Below are positions 6,522-9,979 of a stretch of 9,979 nucleotides of DNA, piece after piece. The notes under the pieces are model-generated. The model did no database searches, had not been told where the DNA came from, and saw only the letters and a program-made list of their open reading frames with translations. How positions within the stretch are numbered: position 1 is the stretch's first letter; every line of letters begins with the position of its first letter. The translations under genes were made by a program, and so were the position numbers. Source of the stretch: an uncultured Rhodoluna sp. (GTDB taxonomy: Bacteria; Actinomycetota; Actinomycetes; Actinomycetales; Microbacteriaceae); NCBI GenBank assembly GCA_937898095.1, contig CALDKR010000251.1, forward strand, positions 1-9,979, in the 5' to 3' direction.

Positions 6522-7571
6522 TTGCGCAAGTTAAAAGCAGTTGCCCTAGCAGTTGGTGTTGCACTATCTCTAACCGCTTGTGACCCACCGATGCCGGCGT
6601 CACTCTTGGTCGAACTTGCCGAAAAGTCAGTTCAGTGCGAGTCGGGTTCAGTCACTACTTCTGTTCCAGCTGCATCGGCCGACCTTGGTTCAACCTGGCT
6701 AGACGCCATGACCGCTGCCTGTGGCGATATGACCTTTGAGCAGGTTGCCGAGGGTGAGGCCGCACAGGTTGAAATTTCTGCTGAGACTCTCGCCGAATGC
6801 AAGCCTTTTGCTCGCGTTCCTTTCTCAATCGACGCGGCCGTGTTTGTTTTCAACTCGCTCGACATTTCGTCTCTAAACCTCGATGGAGCCACAATCGCAG
6901 GCATTCTCGATGGCAAAATCACCCAGTGGGATGACCCAGCGTTGGTCGCGATCAACCCTGACAGTGAAATGCCATCAGCGCCAATCTCGCTGAGCAAAGA
7001 ATCAACCAAGCCAGCTATCGACGCCATGACTTCGTGGCTAAAAACCTTGGGTGCGAACACCTCGGCATCGGCAGTTAGTGCATCAGTGACTCCAGTCCAA
7101 GATGTAATCACCGGACTTCCTGAGGGCGGAATCGCTTTGGTTCCATACTCAGAGGCGTTGCTTGCAGGCAGCATGATGGCAAATGTTCTAAACGGCCCAG
7201 ATGCCTATGAAAACGCTGTTGTTCCAGGCAGCGACACCATTGCCTCGGCTGCAACCCAGTGGGCAATCAAGACAACCGAGACCGGGGTTGATGTTGTGCT
7301 TGACCCAAGCAAAAAGCCAGTGCCACCTAAGGGCAGCGATGAAGCTCCATTGCCTTATCAGGCGATTTATCCGGTGAACATTGCTCTATGCGGCAAAGAC
7401 AACACCTTAGTTCGATCAGTTGCACGATTCTTCTTGCGTCAAGACCAGCAGGGTGTTTTGGCAACCAGCACAATGGTTCCGCTAAACGAAGATGCCCGCA
7501 TTGCCGGTGCTCAACTAGTTGCCAAGGGTCTGCCGACTCCTGAGCCGGTTGCAACCGAACCAGCAAACTAA
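6522..7571 (+). CDS. Lipoprotein with degenerate PstS-type substrate-binding domain
   Basis: The 349-residue product has a lipoprotein signal peptide (MRKLK, hydrophobic core, lipobox LTAC with Cys20), so it should be membrane-anchored. The rest is collinear with the neighbouring PstS. LNLDGATIAGILDGKITQWD (118-137) matches the LKLTPALVSDIFLGNITMWN region of PstS, and a helix near 297-306 plus a late LVAKGL segment also correspond. The phosphate-site motifs are lost: the SDGSGTS loop is replaced by SLSKESTKPAID (156-167), and no SGSG or ASD motif is seen. Cysteines at 39, 67, 93 and 290 could form disulphides. The proline-rich stretch PSKKPVPPKG (262-271) interrupts the domain. The start is TTG 6522 with AAGGA upstream. 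Homology to PstS is supported by sequence; ligand and role are unknown. Confidence 0.85.
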   Translation: MRKLKAVALAVGVALSLTACDPPMPASLLVELAEKSVQCESGSVTTSVPAASADLGSTWLDAMTAACGDMTFEQVAEGEAAQVEISAETLAECKPFARVPFSIDAAVFVFNSLDISSLNLDGATIAGILDGKITQWDDPALVAINPDSEMPSAPISLSKESTKPAIDAMTSWLKTLGANTSASAVSASVTPVQDVITGLPEGGIALVPYSEALLAGSMMANVLNGPDAYENAVVPGSDTIASAATQWAIKTTETGVDVVLDPSKKPVPPKGSDEAPLPYQAIYPVNIALCGKDNTLVRSVARFFLRQDQQGVLATSTMVPLNEDARIAGAQLVAKGLPTPEPVATEPAN

Positions 7572-7591
7572 CTCGAGCATTTTGCCAAGGT

Positions 7592-7603
7592 TAGAATTTA
7601 GCC
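7592..7603 (+). promoter_or_regulatory. Candidate leaderless promoter -10 element
   Basis: TAGAAT (7592-7597) is a five-of-six match to the -10 consensus and ends exactly six bases before the ATG at 7604, the spacing seen for leaderless actinobacterial transcripts that begin at the start codon. No Shine-Dalgarno sequence lies upstream of this ATG, which agrees. No clear -35 is visible. Confidence 0.5.
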
Positions 7604-8014
7604 ATGGCAACCACAAAATCTAAGCTCGGCATTGGCCGTTTGCTCGTCGCCGCATACGCGATTCTGGCCTTGGCCGCCACCGGTCGCGCGTCATACGAGC
7701 TGATCGCCAAATTCGATCAAGCCCCTTTGCCTTATGCTCTTTCAGCGTTCTCGGCCTTGGTTTATATCTTGGCCACGATTGCCCTAGCTAGAAGTGGCAA
7801 AACCTGGCGCAAGATTGCATGGATCGCCGTCTCAATTGAATTGTTTGGCGTGATTTTGATTGGCTCCGCTAGCTTCTTGCTTCCTGAAGTTTTCAATTTT
7901 CAAGGAGTGCAGGTTCGCACTGTTTGGTCGTACTTTGGAGTCGCCTACGGTTGTGTTCCGCTAGTTCTTCCGATTCTCGGTTTGCTGTGGCTTAGAAAGA
8001 CCCCGCGCGGCTAA
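7604..8014 (+). CDS. Small four-helix integral membrane protein upstream of ribF, function unknown
   Basis: I cannot assign a function. The 136-residue product has four hydrophobic segments (about residues 10-27, 45-63, 70-93 and 108-131), a basic N-terminus (MATTKSKLG), a basic turn between helices 2 and 3 (ARSGKTWRK) and a basic C-terminus (RKTPRG), predicting both ends in the cytoplasm. The part VRTVWSYFGVAYGCVPLVLP resembles, from memory, small membrane proteins encoded just upstream of ribF in other Microbacteriaceae. Its TAA shares the final A with the ATG of ribF (TAATG), so the two are translationally coupled and probably functionally or historically linked. A riboflavin- or flavin-related role would be guesswork from position alone. 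No riboswitch-like leader precedes it. Confidence 0.8.
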   Translation: MATTKSKLGIGRLLVAAYAILALAATGRASYELIAKFDQAPLPYALSAFSALVYILATIALARSGKTWRKIAWIAVSIELFGVILIGSASFLLPEVFNFQGVQVRTVWSYFGVAYGCVPLVLPILGLLWLRKTPRG

Positions 8015-8955
8015 TGCAGGTTTGGGGCAAGCCGAGCGATGTTCCTGGTGACTTTGCTGAAACGGCGGTCACTATCGGCAAATTCGACGGCATTCACCTG
8101 GGGCACAGAAAGTTAATTGCAGAGCTGTGTGAGGCAGCCGACAATCACATGTTGGCGCCCGTTGTCATCACATTTGATCGACACCCCGATGCGGTTCTGA
8201 ACCCAGCTAATGTAAAGCTGCCTCTGATTGGTCCGACTCAAAAAGTTAATTTGCTGAGCGAGCTCGGCGTCTCTTCGCTGCTCAGTCTTGAGTTCGATGC
8301 CGAGTTGGCAAATCTGACTCCTAGAGACTTTGTTCAGCGAATAATCGTCGACTCTTTGAGGGCAAAATTGGTCTTGGTTGGCGAATCATTCAGATTTGGG
8401 CACCAGGGTGCTGGCGACATCAACACACTGCGAGAGCTTGGTCAAGAATTCGGGTTCTCAGTCAAAGTTGTTTCACATGCGACCGCAAACGGCGAAAAAG
8501 TGTCGACCACCAGAATTCGCGAATTGCTTGATCTTGGCAATGTCGCTGCCGCTGCCAAGCTGTTAGGTCGCAATCATCGCACCACAGGTGAAATTGAACA
8601 TGGTCTGAAAATCGGCCGCACGATCGGTTTTCCGACCGCCAACATGTCGCGCGATGCTGAGGGATATCTGCCGCTCGATGGCGTCTATTCAGGCTGGCTT
8701 CACGCCGATGGGCGCCGCTATCCGGCCGCGCTCTCGGTTGGCATCAACGAAACATTTCAGGCCGTTCCTCGTTTGGTCGAGGGTTATGTTCTAGACGAGA
8801 CCGACCTCGACCTATATGGAAAAATCGTCGATTTTGAATATGTCGATTTCGTGCGAGCCACTGCGAAATTCGATGGAGTAGAAGCTCTCATTGTTGCCAT
8901 CAAACATGACGTTGAAGTGGTGCGAAACCAACTCGGCATGTGCTGGCCGGCCTAG
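8014..8955 (+). CDS. ribF: Bifunctional riboflavin kinase / FMN adenylyltransferase (FAD synthetase)
   Basis: RibF phosphorylates riboflavin to FMN and then adenylylates FMN to FAD in the cytoplasm. In the 313-residue product the N-terminal adenylyltransferase domain carries the nucleotidyltransferase signature GKFDGIHLGH (22-31), TFDRHP (53-58), ESFRFGHQGAGD (124-135) and VSTTRIREL (163-171). The C-terminal kinase domain has GRTIGFPTANM (201-211), LDGVYSGW (221-228) and VEGYVLD (255-261), where Glu256 is the expected catalytic base. The kinase motif usually written NPTF reads NETF here (245-248). The ATG at 8014 overlaps the preceding stop by one base and gives the normal family N-terminus. 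In actinobacteria ribF usually sits beside truB and rpsO, so its place downstream of the pst locus is notable. Confidence 0.95.
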   Translation: MQVWGKPSDVPGDFAETAVTIGKFDGIHLGHRKLIAELCEAADNHMLAPVVITFDRHPDAVLNPANVKLPLIGPTQKVNLLSELGVSSLLSLEFDAELANLTPRDFVQRIIVDSLRAKLVLVGESFRFGHQGAGDINTLRELGQEFGFSVKVVSHATANGEKVSTTRIRELLDLGNVAAAAKLLGRNHRTTGEIEHGLKIGRTIGFPTANMSRDAEGYLPLDGVYSGWLHADGRRYPAALSVGINETFQAVPRLVEGYVLDETDLDLYGKIVDFEYVDFVRATAKFDGVEALIVAIKHDVEVVRNQLGMCWPA

Positions 8956-9043
8956 TTTTCACAGACAACGCCCAGCCTTATCTCGGCTTTCTTGCAATGT
9001 TGGCTGTCAATCTCGACTTGTCAGCCGATGAAAGGAAACCAAA

Positions 9044-9577
9044 ATGGCTAAGAACGCACAGGATTCAAACGAGTCACTCAACGCGAACGGCAGCGATGCG
9101 GCTTCAGAAGCAAACCCATACATCAATGAAGATGCCGCAACCGGCAGTCGTTTCGGATGGATCAAGACTAAGCCGGCCAAGATTGCCGCGATCTCTGTCG
9201 GTGGTGCACTAGCACTGGGCGCAGTTTTTGCCGGCGGTGCGGTTGCCGGTCAAGTAGCAAGCCACAACGACGGCCCCTCGGTAGGCGCCCCATTTGATGG
9301 CGGCAAGTCAGGCGACAGCCACTTCGGAGGTCAAGGCAAATTTGGCCCCGGAGATGACGATGGTATTTCTGGTTCCGACAACGGTGGGTTCAATGGGCCC
9401 GACAACGAGCAATTCGATGGCCCAGATGGCGATGGATTCGCCGGCCCTAATGGCGATCAATTCGGAAAGCACGCCCCGCGACCTCCTCACGATTTCGATG
9501 GCGACGGGCCTAATGGCGCAGAGCCTGACGATGAGGGCGATGACACCAAGGCACCATCAGGACTTCAAAGCAACTAG
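9044..9577 (+). CDS. Single-pass membrane protein with acidic Gly/Asp/Asn/Pro/Phe repeat tail, function unknown
   Basis: I do not recognise this protein. The 177 residues start with a hydrophilic cytoplasmic part (1-44, with NEDAATGSRFGWIKTKPAK before the membrane), then one Gly/Ala-rich hydrophobic helix (about 46-71), then a low-complexity exposed tail. In the tail, GGFNGPDN (114-121), EQFDGPDG (122-129), DGFAGPNG (130-137) and DQFGKHAP (138-145) form an eight-residue repeat with Phe at 116, 124, 132 and 140. Further FDG/FGG/FGP elements lie at 84-101 and 151-153. Dense Asp/Asn/Gly could bind divalent cations, but no canonical EF-hand or RTX nonapeptide is present. The ATG at 9044 follows AAAGGAAA (9031-9038). 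The start is clear and a strong terminator follows; no promoter stands out in the 88 bases after ribF. Confidence 0.8.
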   Translation: MAKNAQDSNESLNANGSDAASEANPYINEDAATGSRFGWIKTKPAKIAAISVGGALALGAVFAGGAVAGQVASHNDGPSVGAPFDGGKSGDSHFGGQGKFGPGDDDGISGSDNGGFNGPDNEQFDGPDGDGFAGPNGDQFGKHAPRPPHDFDGDGPNGAEPDDEGDDTKAPSGLQSN

Positions 9578-9615
9578 CCTAAGCAGCACAAAACGCAACC
9601 CCTAGCGTTGCTAGC

Positions 9616-9647
9616 ACCCCGGTCGCACCCTTGGCGATCGGGGTTTT
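9616..9647 (+). terminator. Strong intrinsic terminator before rpsO
   Basis: ACCCCGGTCGC (9616-9626) and GCGATCGGGGT (9634-9644) form an 11-bp stem with one G-U pair and a seven-base loop, leading into TTTT then AGTTT. It lies 38 bases after the stop of the repeat-protein gene and isolates that gene from rpsO. A small CTAGC/GCTAG palindrome (9602-9614) lies just upstream. Confidence 0.88.
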
Positions 9648-9682
9648 AGTTTGGCTGGCTTAAATCAGTCTTCTCAACTAAG

Positions 9683-9767
9683 CTGTTCAGGTTGCCGTGT
9701 ATCGGCCGCGGATAAAGAGAGCAGAAACACCCCGTTTCTTGCGCCGCGCAGCAATCTGAACAGAGGA
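9683..9767 (+). promoter_or_regulatory. Structured rpsO leader, candidate S15 autoregulatory element
   Basis: The 5' UTR of rpsO can fold into a three-way junction. The closing stem is 9683-9695 with 9751-9763 (13 pairs, one G-U). A hairpin GCCG-TGTAT-CGGC (9694-9706) competes with the last two closing pairs. A third arm pairs CGCGG (9707-9711) with CCGCG (9744-9748) and, beyond an A/G-rich internal loop, GCAGAAAC (9721-9728) with GTTTCTTGC (9734-9742, one bulged T). The closing stem has a G-U pair (9691/9755) next to a G-C pair (9690/9756), the step S15 recognises in 16S rRNA helix 22. Its 3' end overlaps the Shine-Dalgarno AGAGGA (9762-9767). S15 autoregulation is known in several phyla; its occurrence here is inferred. 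A weak promoter may lie around 9651-9684. Confidence 0.65.
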
Positions 9768-9772
9768 TAAAA

Positions 9773-9979
9773 ATGGCTCTAGCACCAGCAGTCAAGACTG
9801 CAATCATCAATGAGTATGCAACTCACCCAGGCGACACCGGTTCTCCAGAAGTTCAGGTTGCAGTTCTAAGCAAGCGCATCAGTGACCTAACCGAGCACCT
9901 AAAAGAGCACAAGCACGACCACCACAGCCGTCGTGGCCTTTTGATTTTGGTCGGTCAGCGTCGTCGTCTACTTGGCTAC
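9773..9979 (+). CDS. rpsO: 30S ribosomal protein S15, N-terminal part (3' end outside window)
   Basis: S15 is a primary 16S rRNA-binding protein that joins helices 20-22 of the central domain. The first 69 codons are present of about 89 normally. Family signatures are visible: GDTGSPEVQVAVLSKRI (20-36), LTEHLKEHKHDHHSRRGL (39-56) and QRRRLL (62-67). The ATG at 9773 follows AGAGGA (9762-9767) at good spacing. Five of its ten leucines use CTA, as in pstS, suggesting this is a favoured codon in highly expressed genes here. In actinobacteria rpsO usually lies downstream of ribF and is followed by pnp, which would lie just outside the window. Identification is firm; the gene runs off the window. 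Confidence 0.96.
   Translation, partial: MALAPAVKTAIINEYATHPGDTGSPEVQVAVLSKRISDLTEHLKEHKHDHHSRRGLLILVGQRRRLLGY

Noticed and set aside
6632..7174. Open reading frame of 180 codons on the minus strand inside the PstS-like lipoprotein gene
   Set aside because: The plus-strand frame has a lipobox, a ribosome-binding site and clear homology to PstS. The antisense frame has none of these.
8974..8990. Possible small terminator hairpin after ribF (AGCC/GGCT then TTTCTT)
   Set aside because: A four-bp stem is not enough support, so whether ribF and the following gene share a transcript is left open.
9000..9028. Inverted repeat TTGGCTG/CAGCCGA just upstream of the repeat-protein gene
   Set aside because: It has only seven pairs including one G-U, a 15-base loop and no T tract. 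It is too weak to call a terminator or regulatory hairpin, though it lies close to the ribosome-binding site.
9294..9605. Alternative plus-strand frame, and a minus-strand frame, across the repeat-protein tail
   Set aside because: These are open mainly because of the repetitive GAT/GGC-rich codons. Neither has a ribosome-binding site, and the main frame has a clear start, membrane helix and terminator.

Overview
This window looks like a chromosomal segment of an actinobacterium, most likely of family Microbacteriaceae. It may be one of the small-genome freshwater lineages with moderate G+C (Rhodoluna/Aquiluna-like). The lineage is inferred from the infB-rbfA-truB-(ribF)-rpsO gene order, the character of the proteins, TTG/GTG/ATG starts, actinobacterial-type 11-bp PHO-box repeats, and base composition that looks close to half G+C by eye. 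Every supported gene is on the + strand, and I see no mobile element, CRISPR array, tRNA or rRNA.

Layout. (1) 1-2365: the end of infB (IF-2), then rbfA, truB and a small four-helix membrane protein, packed tightly as one translation/ribosome-maturation operon that ends at a hairpin near 2378-2394. (2) 2399-6480: a high-affinity phosphate uptake locus. pstC-pstA-pstB is one transcription unit. pstS follows with its own promoter and a strong intrinsic terminator. Both the pstC and the pstS upstream regions carry 11-bp-phased GTTMACC-type repeats, as expected for PhoP control. (3) 6522-7571: a lipoprotein with the PstS-type fold that has lost the recognisable phosphate-binding motifs. PstS itself has a signal peptide but no lipobox cysteine. 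(4) 7604-8955: a second small four-helix membrane protein, probably leaderless, overlapping ribF (FAD synthetase/riboflavin kinase) by one base. (5) 9044-9577: an unrecognised single-pass protein with an acidic, glycine-rich exposed tail containing an eight-residue repeat, followed by a strong terminator. (6) 9683-9979: an rpsO leader that folds into a three-way junction with a G-U/G-C step, then the first 69 codons of rpsO (S15).

How it fits together. The phosphate-uptake genes sit inside a block that in many actinobacteria runs truB-ribF-rpsO without them, so the pst locus appears inserted (or retained) between truB and ribF. PstC/PstA form the channel, PstB drives it, and PstS captures phosphate outside the membrane. 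The degenerate lipoprotein is the most obvious candidate for an unstudied accessory component. The rpsO leader is the best candidate for an RNA regulatory element.
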